A stretch of 64,000 nucleotides of DNA from Mercurialis annua. Lineage: Eukaryota; Streptophyta; Magnoliopsida; Malpighiales; Euphorbiaceae. The notes below the pieces were generated by a model, which made no database searches, was not told the origin of the DNA, and saw nothing but the letters and a program-made list of their open reading frames with translations. The stretch covers positions 3,908,501-3,972,500 of the forward strand of contig NC_065576.1 in the NCBI RefSeq assembly GCF_937616625.2, in the 5' to 3' direction. The translations under genes and the position numbers were made by a program. Positions 1 through 12,457 of this stretch are shown here, piece after piece; the stretch's first letter is position 1, and each line of letters starts with the position of its first letter.

Positions 1-1092
1 AACAGTACCTAAGAAGTTTTCTAAATTGTACAATTTTATAACTTTTTAATTAATAGTATCATAAGACTACCTAAGTCATCAAAAAGTTTAAATCCTTCAA
101 AAGCCAAAAGGCTTGATTTGATAATGTAAGCTACATATAAAACATCAAGATATATGGGATTGAAGTACATTCTCAATTACATCAAACATCAAAGCTTAAT
201 CCACCTTAATCTTCCTAAACTACCTTCTAACAATCTGGCGTACTTTATGAAGCGTCCTGACTAATTGAGCAAAGACATTGAAAATGTATGACTTAAACCT
301 AAAATCATCAAAAAGTAATTTCCAAACATCAACATAATACTAATATATATCAAATGAAAATGAGAAACAAAGCACTTAAAGAAAAATGAATTTATGCAAA
401 TACATTATAGGATCATAAACATTCAACAAAAAATCATGTGAACAAGACCATCCGCAAATCCTTATAGATAAAAATTAAAATCACAAGAAGCTTAAAATTT
501 TCAAATGAAATACTTGATGCGATTCTGTGTGATACAAGTCGTTAACATTTTGGATCAGCTAACAATTTTCAACTTACATATAAAATTTATAAGGTACATA
601 ATAGGGTGGTTTATAATACCTAGAAAATTATACACACACATGCACACACATATATATTTTTTTAAACGAATCCCTAAACCATTAAATCAAAAACCATCAT
701 AATTAGTTACAAACCACCAAGCCTTGAAACATCAATCATACAAAAGTAAAGCATGTTGAGACCAAATACTTGATTTTACTAAGCGGGCTACAGATCGCTA
801 TTTCACAGAAGATCTATGAACAGTTTCATTTACATGTGAAATAGAATTGTAAGTTTGTTAATCCACAAGAGGTTTTAGTTTTCTAAAACCACAACACCAC
901 CTAGGAAGTTCCTCTGAGTAATAAAATGTTATAACTGTTTAATTACTAGTATCATATGATTGCCTAAATCATCAGAAGATCAAACAAAAAGTTTAAAATC
1001 CTTCAAAAACCAAAAGGCTTAATTTGATTATGAAGGCTATTAGGCTACATATAAACCACCAAAGTATAAGGGATTGAAGTACATTTTCAATC
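1..1092. repeat. Diverged direct repeat, about 190 bp, spaced 0.9 kb
   Basis: Two stretches, about 1-180 and 897-1092, share the same order of words, for example the runs ending in CCAAAAGGCTT and GGGATTGAAGTACATT, with scattered substitutions and small indels (roughly three quarters identical by eye). The DNA between and around them is AT-rich with no convincing coding frame. The repeat could be a duplicated piece of an untranslated region or intron of a gene lying to the left, or part of an old transposon. I see no protein homology in the first 1.9 kb. Confidence 0.55.
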
Positions 1093-1892
1093 AATAGTTT
1101 AGTGAGTCAATCCATCCAAACAAGTTTATCAGATTCTTTGACTTCTCTCATCAAACCAGCATTTGAAAGCATCCTCAAAACCACACTTAACAAGCAATTC
1201 AAAACCCCAATTCAGATTTAGCTCAATTCAAAACACACAAACAAATCCATTCCAAACAACCAAAACAAAACCCAATTCAAACACAAAAACTCACATAAAC
1301 AAGTAATCAACAAAACACAAAAAAACATACAATTTAACTAATATAAAAAATAAAACCATACCCAACAACCAAGAACAAAGCTTTACTCCCCAAAATCAAA
1401 TTGTGCACCAACTGAGAGCATGTGTGAGCAAAAGGGTATAAATAGAAGTGAAAAACTGAGAGTTTAATTTTGATAATTTGAAGCGAAATTTCCAATGATA
1501 AAAAAGGGAAACAGAGAGACAAAATAAGAAGTAAAGAAGAGACAAGTATGGTAGTAAGGTGTCAATGTTGGGTGCTGACCAATTGGATTTTGAGAAGTGA
1601 GAACCCACCTCAGTTTGAGAGACTCGTGTCACCCTTGTCTTGCTCTGCATGCTAACCATAAAAAGTTCGAACTTTTCTTTCAGTTTTTTTTGGCATTTCT
1701 CTCTCTGCATCAGCTTTTTTATGGAAACTAACTTACTCACCACACTCACCACACTCTTCACTCAGCACCTTTTAAGAACCCGCCGTTTTTTTCTTGAGTG
1801 TTGTTGCTCTTCTCATTTTTTACTCACCGTGTTTTGTTTTTTTTATCGTTTTGAACTTTGCTTAATTTGTTGTTTTACTTGGGATTATTTTA

Positions 1893-2540
1893 TTTAGGTT
1901 TAGGGGTGTAAATAAATCTTCGAGCCGAAATTTTAAGTTGTGTTCGGCTCGTTGGGAGTGTTTATGTTCAATTTATGTTCATTTGAATTTTAAATAAGGC
2001 GTTCATATTCAGTTCGTTTGGAAATTTATAATGTTAATATTGTTCGGTTCAATCTCAGCTTTAAATGAATAAATTCGCAAATGAGCTTGTTCACCAGCTC
2101 GTTCGTTTTACGCCTAAACAAACGAACATGAACCAAAATTATATATGTTTGCTGTTGTTTTTAGTTAAAATTGTATAGCTTGGATTAAAATAATATAATT
2201 TTAATACATAATAAGAATAAAGTATATATATCTAATTTAAATACAACTAGCTAGTTTGCGTACGTTTTATCTAATTTTTATACGAACTAGTTTGTAAACT
2301 CTTTATCGAACTTCTATATGAGCCCGTTTCACAAGTTTTTAGTCGAAAAATCGCTCATGAAGAATCATAAACAAGTTGTTTGTGAATATAAACGAGCCAA
2401 ACATCACTATTTTCATGTTCAACGCATTTAAACAAATGAACATAAAATCAAGTTCGAACTCGATTCATTAACAATGTGAACAAACACGAACCGAACTCTT
2501 ATCAAGAACATTTTAGTTTGCTTATAGCCCTATTTAGACT
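1893..2540. mobile_element. Non-autonomous hAT-like element (candidate)
   Basis: The element runs from 1901 (TAGGGGTGTAAAT) to 2532 (ending ATAGCCCTA), so its ends are imperfect inverted repeats. The flanks TTTAGGTT (1893-1900) and TTTAGACT (2533-2540) agree at six of eight positions, as expected for a decayed 8-bp hAT target duplication. The interior is filled with short GGCTCG/CGAGCC and GAAC/GTTC words in both orientations, a look shared by many plant elements that begin TAGGGGTGTAAA. No transposase is encoded. The superfamily is inferred from the ends and the duplication length only. Confidence 0.5.
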
Positions 2541-2839
2541 TAATTCCTTTAAGAATCACGGATTTTAACTTGTTTTACAATTTTAGAATAAAATTTAAAT
2601 TTTGGTAATATTAAACACCGGCTTTTGACTTTTTGTAGTATTTTAATTAAAATAATACTTTTAACTATTTTTTTAATAATTATTTAACTTTTTATACTTA
2701 AATATAATTTACAATCATAGAAATAATTATTCATCAAACATAAATATAATTTTTCTGATTCATAAAAAATATAATTATTATTATCTGACGAGTTATAATA
2801 CGAATTACGTGTGAAAAATGTAAAGCCATAGTTAAAAGA

Positions 2840-4262
2840 AGAGTTAATTAGACAAAATACTACAACTTATAAACTTAATTAGATAATTACGTCCATATCT
2901 TTTGTTTTTGAAAAATACAATTTGTTCTTTTCTTTTTTGATTTCTATACTTTTGATTTTACACAAATATCAAATACTCCTTTAATCCTTTTATAACCTAA
3001 TTTCTTCAAATCAAACTTAAAGCCATAACAGCAAAGAGTAAATAAGAGGGGAAGCAGAGGAAGCAACTGTTGACGCTGTTCGCCGGTGGACTTGAAGCCG
3101 CCGTCGTTCATGGGGCTCATGACGCTGATTATTTCATGTTCGATTCTTCATCTTCTAACCGGACTGACTGTAACTGCTATTGGATTAAGGTCATTGCCGT
3201 TGCCGAAGAAATCACCGATCGTCGCTGTTAGTTAAGAAGACGCATAGCCTCCACTGTCGACGATGAAGATCCATGAACCTCCGCTGCCATAGAAAAAAAT
3301 AAATTGCTAATCAAAGGATAAAAGTTGATTTTCAAATTTTTGGTTTTAATCTCTTTTCATTTTTTTTTCTAAACTTGTTGATATGTATAAGTTTAGATGG
3401 TGATTTGCTTAAATATCAAATTATATGTTTTATGGTTGCTGGGTTCGATTTTCTGGTGTTGCACAGATTTGCATTCTAGGTGTTTGAAGAAATGCTTATG
3501 AGAATTGTAATATTTTTTGGGTGTTGGGTAACCAGTGGTTAATATTGGATAAACCGTTAGATAACCTGTAATTTTTATTTGCGATATATCATTAATGAAA
3601 TCGTTAGTAAACACCGTTGCTGAATTTTATGTTTCTGGTTCGATTTTTTTGTGTTAAACAGCATGTTGCACTGTAGGTGTTTGAAAAAATGCTTGTGAGA
3701 ATTAAGTGATATATTTGGGTGTTGGGTAATCAATGGTTAACATTAGGTAAACCGTTGGATAACTTATAATAAATGTTATTTTGAATATATTATTAATAAA
3801 ATCGTTAGTTAACTGTTGTTGATTTTTTTTTTGTTGCTATTTAACCAATGGTGTACTAAAGGTACACCAACGACCTTTGTTTTTAATACATTGTTGCTTA
3901 ACAAATGATTAACTAATGGTTAATCAATAATTTTAAATTTTAAAAAAAGACGATTTAGGTTTTATTTGCTGATTGCTCCTGCGGTGATAAAGGCGGAGGG
4001 GTTTATAATACAATTTTCAACTAGTTTAATAAAAATAGAGGTTTGAATTTGTAATAGTTTTGTTTGTTGGTTAACCAGCAGTGTTAGTATACCGCTGGAT
4101 AACCAAAATCGTATTTCTGAGATTAAAAAAGATATTTATGAGATTAATAAAAGTCATTTTTGCAAAAAAAAAGTACAGATTGTATTTCTCAAAAAAAAAC
4201 TTTGTGGTAGTATTCTTGAGAATATTTTATCTTTTTTTGGTATTTATCTAAAAAAACCCTTA
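2840..4262. mobile_element. Possible long-terminal-inverted-repeat element with internal duplication
   Basis: The left arm (about 2850-2945, with TTTTTGAAAAATACAATTTG) resembles the reverse complement of the right arm (about 4150-4262, giving TTTTTGAGAAATACAATCTG). Between them are a more GC-rich patch (3040-3290, including GAAGCCGCCGTCGTTCATGG), which could be a captured gene piece, and a tandem duplication at 3422-3832. No transposase frame is visible and I could not fix exact ends or a target duplication. A Mutator-like element carrying foreign DNA is one reading; unrelated AT-rich similarity is another. Confidence 0.3.
3422..3832. repeat. Tandem duplication, two units of about 205 bp
   Basis: Copy 1 (about 3422-3628) and copy 2 (about 3629-3832) share GGTTCGATTTT, TAGGTGTTTGAA, AAATGCTT, GGGTGTTGGGTAA and AAATCGTTAGT in the same order. 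Identity is about 80 percent by eye, so the duplication is not recent. No coding frame spans either copy. Confidence 0.7.
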
Positions 4263-4307
4263 AAAGAATTCAAAAGGCTTTCCAAAAAATTGGACTAAAC
4301 TTTAGTC

Positions 4308-4419
4308 TTTGGGCCTTAGCTTTCCTCATTTTGAGCCTCGTAAATTGGCCCAATAACACTCTCAACTCCCAACCCTATATCCCCCATTTTCTCTCCAAAC
4401 AATTTTTTAATTAGGGTTT
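4308..4419 (+). promoter_or_regulatory. Site II-like TGGGCC motifs and telo-box upstream of TOM7
   Basis: TTTGGGCC at 4308-4315, TTGGCCCAA at 4345-4353 and TTAGGGTTT at 4411-4419 lie 50-165 bp before the TOM7 start codon. Site II (TGGGCC/GGCCCA) plus telo-box (AAACCCTA) is a known promoter pairing of plant nuclear genes for ribosomal and mitochondrial proteins. The motifs are seen directly; their use here is inferred. Confidence 0.55.
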
Positions 4420-4471
4420 AAGGTTCAACACTCATCAATCTCTCAGAAATCACACTATCAGCAGCGAATCA

Positions 4472-4699
4472 ATGGGGTCTAGGGTTTCACTAAAGAGCAA
4501 AGGAAAAGGCAGCAGCAGCGGAAAAGGATCAAAATCCATAGAAGAGAAATCAACAGTGCAGTGTTTGAAAGAATGGAGCACTTGGGGTTTGAAGAAAGCC
4601 AAAGTTATTACTCATTACGGATTTATTCCTCTCGTTATCATCATCGGCATGACTTCCGATCCTCAGCCTCAGCTTTATCAGCTCTTAACCCCGGTTTGA
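4472..4699 (+). CDS. TOM7: Mitochondrial import receptor subunit TOM7
   Basis: This single-exon frame encodes 75 residues, the usual length of plant TOM7-1. TOM7 is a small tail-anchored subunit of the translocase of the outer mitochondrial membrane, where it modulates assembly and stability of the import pore. The N-terminal 25 residues are Lys/Ser/Gly-rich and cytosolic. They are followed by a conserved stretch (about residues 35-60) with [10 protein letters not shown] and [13 protein letters not shown], the single membrane segment typical of the family, and a short Pro-rich tail (SDPQPQL) facing the intermembrane space. The ATG is the first in frame and gives the family length. Downstream, 4700-5500 is T-rich and resembles a 3' untranslated region or intron. 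Identification is strong because the membrane core is nearly invariant in plants. Confidence 0.93.
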   Translation: MGSRVSLKSKGKGSSSGKGSKSIEEKSTVQCLKEWSTWGLKKAKVITHYGFIPLVIIIGMTSDPQPQLYQLLTPV

Positions 4700-6033
4700 T
4701 TTTGTAAAACCGAATTTAATGATCACCCAGATCGTGGTTTGGGTTGTTTGTTTTTGGGTCGATGCTTATTTGTCGAATCTTCAAGGGTTGGTATTATGAG
4801 GTTTTATGGTATTATGTAAGTTTTAATTAGTTAGAGTAATATTTGATAAAGTTTGAATCTTTTTTATGGGTTTTGAATGTTTTGTGTAATAATTGCCTGT
4901 CTTATTGATTAGGGTTTTGGTTTGATTTCTGTTACTCTGTTTTAGTGTTTAAAATATGTTGCATGTGAGTATCTTTTCTTGAACTTGAATAATCTGATGA
5001 ACTGTGATCGTTGATTTGCAAATTTGCAATTTGGGAATCAATTTCTTGTTTTCTTTTGGATGTGTAGATTATTGCCTATCACTGTTTTCATTGATTATTT
5101 ATTGAATGCGTGAACTGTTTTTTATATCTATGAATTGTTTTAGCTTCTGAATCCTTTTTTCAGCTGACTTTAGTTATGTTTATGATCAAAAGCAAATAAC
5201 CTAAACTAATTCTTAGCTCGGTCTAGTTCGGATAGGACATCTGATATTTATCCATTTAGCTTACTGTTTTGAAGGTCGAAAGCTGCTTAATCTCGATTGA
5301 TAGATCTTAGTCTGACTTCTTTTTTCTCTTCATATCATCGTCTTGAATGATTGTTCTTCCAGGCCTGCTCTATTAATCCTTTGCGCTTTCTGTGTCATAT
5401 TAATTATATTTGACTCATGTATCAATTTGTCTCTGAATTTGCAGTCCATGATCCAATTACTTTCTACTTTGTAAAGGTTTATCCTTTTTTTATCTGTCTG
5501 CTTTGTCATTTTTGAAAAGTGCTTGCCATCCGCAGTTTTGGGGACACTTTTCTGAGGTTGCTTCGAATCAACTAGTTGAAAAAAGGGGGTAACGAGGGAA
5601 ATTAATTTTGTTATAAATTAGTCCCGTGAATCTGTCAGTTTTTATCGATTAACTTTCTAAATTTATTTATAAAATTGATAAATGTGGGCTAATTGATCAA
5701 AAACGACAAATTTAAGGTGTTACTTATACTAAAATTAATTTCGGAGTTTGTGGATCATTAGCTGCAAGCTCACTATGTAAATTGATACTCGAGTCAATGA
5801 TATTTGTTACCTTTTTTTTATGAAGTTCTGCATATTTAGGCGCTGCTTGAATGTGTCAATAATCCTTACATAATATGTATAAATTGACCATGTTTTAGAT
5901 GATTAAGATTTTGAAGATGGATACATGTTTTCTTTCCAAAGATAGCTCATTTTCCGTTTATTCTTTAATTTGAAGTGGAGGTTGGAAGAACCATCAGATG
6001 CATATTCTACTGTCTTGTATATATGTTATCCTA

Positions 6034-6035
<2 letters not shown>

Positions 6036-6110
<75 letters not shown>
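6036..6110. repeat. (AT)n microsatellite
   Basis: An uninterrupted run of about 37 TA dinucleotides. Runs this long are normally polymorphic and are prone to length error in sequencing. Confidence 0.97.
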
Positions 6111-6112
<2 letters not shown>

Positions 6113-7885
6113 CCAACAGAGTTAGTGGTATTATGAGATAGAGATTTTTCATGTTTTCTTGTTGCATAAAAGCCTGTAGCACTTTTTGTGTCCTCTTGCT
6201 TATTATTCTTGAGATATGGATATATGAAATATTCTATATTTTCTGCATTTTCATAGCACCAAAACTGGTTCTGTTATAATGGGAAATTTCTCTTAAATCA
6301 TTCTTATAATAGTTTAATAGCATAGCAAGAAGTATTGTGGGTCCATTAATTGATAATTCTGCAGACTTTGTGTGATGTTTAGTTTTTCATATAGGATTAT
6401 GAATCCTTTGGTATATATGCATGATAATTGTTATTGTTGAATTAAACATTCAGTTATATCTTTTTTTTATTAATATAATAATATTTAAAATTTAATTTAA
6501 GGGTATTACTTATAAATTCATGAACCTTGTACGTTTTTGCAACTTAATTACATTTTATAATATCAATTCTTGGTGAATCAAACACACCTACTAAAAATTG
6601 ATGATATGATAACTGAAGTTGGCCATGTCATTTGCACTTCAAATCAGTGCGGTCAAAATTCGGTTTTCACATTATCAATTTTTATCGGGAGTCTTTATAT
6701 ATTAATTACTACGAAACATGATTAAATTGTAAAAACGATTATAATTGGTGAATTTATATTTAAATAACTTTTAATTCAATTCTAATCTAGTTAGATTTGT
6801 TTTATTGTGCTTTTTATTTTAGTTTTGCCAAATATTAATCTTCAGTAGGCAAGTTTCTAAACTTTGCAACTTTACCTGGATATCAAAATTTCTCATAACC
6901 AATTTAACTGCATATCGTCATTGTCTCAGACTTGTAGTTCAGTTAACTCGTGGTCTTCTTCTGCTAAACTGCTTGAATATTGCTATATAAATTGAAGATT
7001 TTTCCTCACCTGATCTGCTATCAGCAGCCTCTGCTGACTTGTGAAAAACAGAATTTGAATAAATATAAGTTGGTAATACTACCATGACACATGTTTTGCA
7101 GTTTTTTTATAAAGAAAAGAAAGAACTTTTCTCTAAACAGTAGTTGTTAGGATCCGAACTCATCGACTTTTTTTCCCAAATGAAAAAGTTATATTTGTAA
7201 AAAAATCGGAAAAATTAAATTCGATGACCTGACGTGAAACAGATAATATGTTATATGATTGACATATCTATATATGGAAATAAAAATAAATTATTAATTA
7301 TTTTGCTAATTAAGTGTAGTTTTCTATGAAAATAATAATAATTAAGTGTAGTTTTCAATTTCGATTAAACTTTTTAAAATGCCGTAAACTGCTTTTTGAT
7401 ACTAAAAACTAAAGTCGTGTCATCCGATTCAACCACCACCTAATAATAAAACCTTCATAGAAAAAATATAGCAAACCTTTTAAAAAAAACACAACAAACC
7501 TTTTACCAAAAAAATGACAAAATAAAAAAACAAATAATGAAAAATAAATCAATCTAATATAACCCGTAAACGACTCCATCTTGTTATTGAAAAATCTTCA
7601 ATCTATTTTCGCATATTGATAACCAAATTAATTATGCGCTTCGTTAATAAATTTAATCAGCCAAGAAAAAAATGAAAAAGAGTTGACTATTTATATATTC
7701 TATAAAATTAAAATAACATAAATAAAAGAATTATTACTGTCAATAATAAAAATAAATCATTGACAGTTGTCGAAGAAAAAATATAAAAAAAATATAGGCA
7801 GCTAGGGTTATTCAGATGGAAACTAATTAATTAGTTAAGCAATTAGCGAACTCACGGCTTCAAACGCTATAAGTTTGTGCTTAAT

Positions 7886-8107
7886 TACCACGACACGTGT
7901 TGCAATTTTTTTATAAAGAAAAGAGAACGTATTTCAAAATAGCAGTTGCTCAGACTCGAACAGACTTCAGACATTACAAATTGGTGTTTTACTAGTATAA
8001 CATGTGTTTTGCAGTTTTTTACAAAGAAAAAAAAAACAACATTTTCCATAACAGCAATTGCAATGATTCAAACCCATGACTTTAGACATTATAAATTGGT
8101 GTTTTAC
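7886..8107 (-). repeat. Tandem pair of about 110-bp units, possibly from a tRNA-derived SINE
   Basis: Unit A (7886-7993) and unit B (7994-8107) both run from a CATGTG/CACGTG-like word through GCAATT or GCAGTT, TTTTATAAAG or TTTACAAAG, an A-rich stretch and GACTCGAAC or GATTCAAAC to CATTACAAATTGGTGTTTTAC. A third, more diverged copy lies at about 7070-7175. Read on the minus strand, unit B contains ATGGGTTTGAATC, which resembles the Pol III B box of tRNA-derived SINEs. Origin from a SINE is inferred; the duplication itself is plain. Confidence 0.5.
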
Positions 8108-9248
8108 TTACTATCATGACATATTAAGAATGTGATGATATGTTTAGCAAATTTTAGACATAACATAACATAATTTTAGTTTTTGGTTTGATTTGGTGTT
8201 ATAATAATTAAAATCAAACCGAACTACTGTTTTAGTTAAGTTCGGTTTAATAGATCGGTTTCAGTCTATTTTTATGCAATCCTAATAGTTGGTGGACGTA
8301 CGACTAATTTTGTAATTTATATGCAAATGAGGAATGGCTTATGCGTTTTTCTCAATTCTATCAAAATACAGTACTATTTAATTGCATGATTCAATAAAAA
8401 AAACATCTTTACTAATAGTCAAAAGTGAATGCTTTTTTTCTAAAATAAAAGTGAAAGCTTTTCATGATTAATAATATTGTAGACAGTTTTACGTTAACTT
8501 AGTTTAGCATTATAGATATTTTGTTCAAAATTATAAAGTTTATCTTTATAATTGAAAAAGGGTTAATACATATACATCGCAATTTTTATATTATCTTGCA
8601 ATTTTCTTACGATTTTTAAAAATTATTAATTTTATTTATCCTCTTTTACTTTTTTATAATTCTTTTACAATTCAAACATCCGGCGACTTATAGTTAATGT
8701 GATATTCAGAAAATAATATGGCATGACAAGTCAGATGCCACAAGTAATTAACTGTAATTATATTGACATTCTAAAGCATAATTGATTTTTGTATTTTTTT
8801 TAAAAAAAACTTGTAGTCCCAAATTAATTTTTTAACTAAATAATAAACTTAGCACAATGATCAATTATTTGTGGTATCCAACTTGTGATACCATGTCATC
8901 CGCTAGTAGCCATGTTAGCCATAAGTCACGGCATTTTTGAATGGTGTATAATAGCAAAAAAATTAAAAGAAGGTAAATCAAATTGATAACTTTTAAAAAC
9001 TGCGACAAAATTATATTTTAATATATATAAAAGTGATAATTTTATATATAATTAGCCCCTAAAAACTATTTGAAATATTCTTAAGTAGTCTTAAAAATAT
9101 ATTTCACTCATGATAATTGTTTGTATTAAAAATATAAGTGATTAGAAAAGTACACAATTACTACTTAAATGGTAATTTTTTTTACATAGATTAACTTTTT
9201 TTTTACTTAGATAAATTATATATATATTTATATATCCTAAATTAGTTA

Positions 9249-9809
9249 TCTATACTATATATAAAAGCACGGATGGGGGGGGGGGGGACAGGCAAATTTA
9301 CTGAATAATCCTTTTCAGTTTACTATTAAATAAAGGTTTTATAGTCATTAACTAATTAGTTATTTAATTAATCACTATTGTAATTAAAGTCCTAATTAGA
9401 ATAGGTATCTAAATTATCTCCAATTTAGTTTTTAATATGTAAAAGATAACTAAATTGTCTCCAAATTAGTAGGAATACCTATCTTTTAGTTTGATTGAAC
9501 TACAAATTTAAAATACTGTATTTGGTCAATACATTATTATTAAAATTTCTATCTTATTATTTTTAAAGATATTACTAATAAAATTAAGTTAATTATTAAA
9601 TTATGGTAATTATAAAATCAAAACAAGAATAAATTCAGTATGGAAAAAAATTTAATAACCTAATATATTATATTTACTTTTATAAAAATTCTTAACTAAT
9701 TTAATATTAATTATAAATAAAAAATAAAAATAATTATAATAAATTTATTAATATGTTCATTGACGAGTTACGTTACGAGCCACGTGCATAGCACGTAATG
9801 CGAAACTAG
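9249..9809 (+). mobile_element. Non-autonomous Helitron, complete copy
   Basis: The element starts with TCTATACTATATATAAAAGC and ends with CTAG, and it lies between an A (9248) and a T (9810), the A|T host site of Helitrons. About 10 nt before the 3' CTAG is the short hairpin ACGTGC-ATA-GCACGT (about 9782-9796). The 561-bp body is AT-rich and encodes nothing. A run of 13 G residues lies near the 5' end. Two related copies sit at 53.3-54.5 kb. Confidence 0.85.
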
Positions 9810-10881
9810 TCAATATAAAACTGAATGAGTAGAAAATATATATAAAACGTGTTGTAATTTTTTTACGATATACAATTACAAAGTCTTACACACATACATC
9901 GGAGATATTGTAATAATTTTTTGCATATATCAGAATCAAAAATAACTCACGCAATGTATACTAGGTCAATGCAAAGTAGTTGAGTCTTCTTTTTTTAGAA
10001 TGTTTTTAATTTTCTTTTGATAAATGTACAAAGTTAAATTTGTCTGTCAGTATCAGTAGTTGGTGAGTGGAGCCACTTTGAATCAAACAAATTAATATTC
10101 GATCAAATAATAATGTGACTGAATTAAACCAAGTTAAATGTTCCTTCTCTTCATTATAAGTTCAACTAAACCAAATATGCTCTTAATTTGTTTGATTCAA
10201 ACTATAGATATATATGCATTAGAGTTTAAGTAGTTGTTCAAAGAGCACTTACAAGTCTGTTATAGTTTAAAACTTTATATATTAAGTGGTTATAAATGAA
10301 AATGGTAATACTTATTCTAATACTTATTATATTTTCCATTGTAAATAAGTTGAATCACAAAAATATTTAAAAGAATCAAATAAGAAAAAAGAACTTATAT
10401 ATAAATTAAGTAAAAAGTAATAATTTGTAAATCTAATTTAATATGACTATTATAATCTAATAATTTTAATTTTATATATGTATAAATAATTTATTTAAAA
10501 AATATTTACATGATAAAAGTATTTTAGTTCAACATGAATTATTTTATCCAAATATTTGATAAGATTAAATCGACAATCAATTGTTGGAAAAATTTAATAA
10601 TTTTTATTATACCGTTTCTGTTTGAGCTTTAAAAGATAACAATATGTAATATATTACTTTAAAAAACACTATGATAAAAAAATCATACTTCATAATTTAG
10701 CAGTTGAACCAAACATATTTTTAATATAATATAATCAGTATTCATCAAAAAGATATATAATATAATTAGCTTAATTGTGATGATGATGGTTAAAACAGAT
10801 AAAATTAAATAAATTATAAATTTATCACTGAACTATAACTAACTAATATAAACCCTGAATAGCAAATTGTTAGATCGTGAT
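9810..10881. other. AT-rich intergenic DNA
   Basis: Between the Helitron and the hAT-like MITE the sequence is AT-rich with many short homopolymer runs. I see no gene, RNA or clear element here. Confidence 0.5.
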
Positions 10882-11176
10882 CTGTGTTTTAAAAACCGAA
10901 CCAGTGAGTCTACCAGTTTCCGGAATTGGTTCTATGACCAGTTCAACCAGTTTGATAAATTTAAAAAATTAAAAAATTATAATTCACCGGTTTTTTACCG
11001 GTTCAATCTCTGGTTCACCAGTTCAACATCCGGTTTTTATCGGTTCGATCTGGTTTAATCCGATCCAAACCGATTCAACCCATTTTTTTGCAGTTTTAGA
11101 CTGAACCATTGACCGTCCCCGATTTAATTGGTTCGACCGTTTGGTCTGGTCCGATTTTTAAAACACTGATCGTAAA
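10874..11176. mobile_element. hAT-like MITE, about 287 bp (candidate)
   Basis: The ends CTGTGTTTTAAAAACCGAACCA (10882 onward) and, on the other strand, CAGTGTTTTAAAAATCGGACC (from 11168) form inverted repeats. Flanks ATCGTGAT (10874-10881) and ATCGTAAA (11169-11176) may be a decayed 8-bp target duplication. The interior is an array of CCGGTT/AACCGG and ACCAGTT words. A worn relative starting CAGTGTTTTAAAACCCG lies at 28548 in an intron of the methyltransferase gene. An open frame at 10867-11058 is only this repeat. Confidence 0.55.
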
Positions 11177-12009
11177 TTTGAATACTGTAATTATTTAAAA
11201 AAAAATGGAAAAAAATTCCATCACTTTGTTGTTATCCAGCTTTGCATGGAGAGAAAGTCAGTATATTAGGCTGTAGTCATTACATTGCTTAAATAATCAA
11301 GAAAATGGATATAATCAAACATATATTATTATTATTCCCACCGAATGTTCCATGTTTTTGTATTATTCAAATCAAAGCCCACAATACTGCAACCCTTTAG
11401 TTGTTGAGTTTAGTTGGTCTTCTCTTTTCTTATTTTTTTCAACTTTTTTGTTTTAAATTCCATGAACTAAATTTTTTTTGTCTAATACACGACGTTTTAT
11501 GTATTTATAAATACATAAAATATTTAACTGGTAAATAATCTATTAGATGATGATTTTATTTTCAGTTTAAACCATCAGAGTATCATAAATTCGAGTGAAC
11601 TATACACTTTTACGACACTTTCTGATTTTTATTTTTATTTTTTTATAAATAAATAGTACACATTGATTTTTTCAAACTAAATTTAGTAATTTTCAATTTT
11701 TTCACTTTTATATTTAGTTTATATCAAAATTAATTTAATTTATTTTATCATCAAAATTAAATAGAAATAAAATTAATTTTTTAATAATTTCAAACATAAT
11801 CAAACCATGCTTATCAATCTAATTAATCAGTTTAGTTCAGTTTTATATATCCATTTGCATACTTAAAATAACATAGAGATATTGTATTAATGTTGTTGGT
11901 ATTTTAAATATATTGCCCGCAATACAGTAATATCAAGCATTTGTTATAAATTCTGTAAAAAAAATATATGTCATATTTTGTGCTCTTCAAATTACCTATC
12001 CTTTTATCC
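11177..12009. other. AT-rich flank of the LINE
   Basis: No gene or element end is recognisable. The stretch is the AT-rich target DNA into which the 5'-truncated LINE integrated. Confidence 0.4.
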
Positions 12010-12457
12010 CTAATCCAGGCTGGTAGAAGTGGTAACAGGAGAAAATTTCGGTTCAGCAATGTCTGGTTGGCGAAGAAAGATTGCGAGGAGATTGTTTCAG
12101 CTGCTTGGAATTCTGACGAAGGGGTTCGGTTCTCTGAAAAGCTTGATGGTACTAGGGAGTGTTTAATGAGTTGGGGTGGTGGCACAGGTTCTAAATTTAA
12201 AGTTCGATTAGACGCTATCAGAGGAAGAATGAATCTGCTCCAGTGCAGGAATGATGAAACAGGTTGTTTAGAGTACATAGCAGCTTCTAAAGAGTATAAT
12301 GCTGTGTTGGGTGAGGAGGAAGTTTATTGGAAGCAAAGAGCGAAGTGTTTTTGGCTAGCGGAAGGAGATGCTAACACAAAATATTTTCACAACTTCGCTT
12401 CAGCAAGAAGACGCACAAACCAGATTTTAAAGCTCAGAGATGAAGAAGGTACGTGGA
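12010..12457 (+). pseudogene. L1-type LINE ORF2, left part before the LTR element
   Basis: The open frame (best part about 12018-12457) encodes the linker between endonuclease and reverse transcriptase of plant L1-like LINEs, with motifs such as RFSNVWL, WKQRAKCFWLAEGDANTKYFH and ASARRRTNQI (WLKEGDRNTKFFH-type signature). The endonuclease and ORF1 are missing, so the element is 5'-truncated, a common outcome of LINE integration. The frame is interrupted at 12457 by the LTR element and resumes in the same frame at 22192, after the repeated 5-bp target site, showing that the LTR element inserted into a once-continuous LINE. It lacks a start of its own and cannot encode a working protein. Confidence 0.9.

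Larger units (their letters stand above)
4700..9248. other. AT-rich intergenic region with a microsatellite and repeat units
   Basis: After the TOM7 stop there is no convincing coding sequence. The stretch contains an (AT)n microsatellite at about 6036-6110 and a roughly 110-bp repeat unit present at 7070-7175 and twice in tandem at 7886-8107. The rest is AT-rich non-coding DNA; an open frame at 5994-6182 is only the translated AT repeat. Confidence 0.6.

Noticed and set aside
1396..1897. Frames of 85 and 121 codons on both strands
   Set aside because: Overlapping low-complexity frames in CT-rich DNA, no family signal, no splice context.
5994..6182. 62-codon frame of alternating Tyr and Ile
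   Set aside because: Translation of the AT microsatellite.
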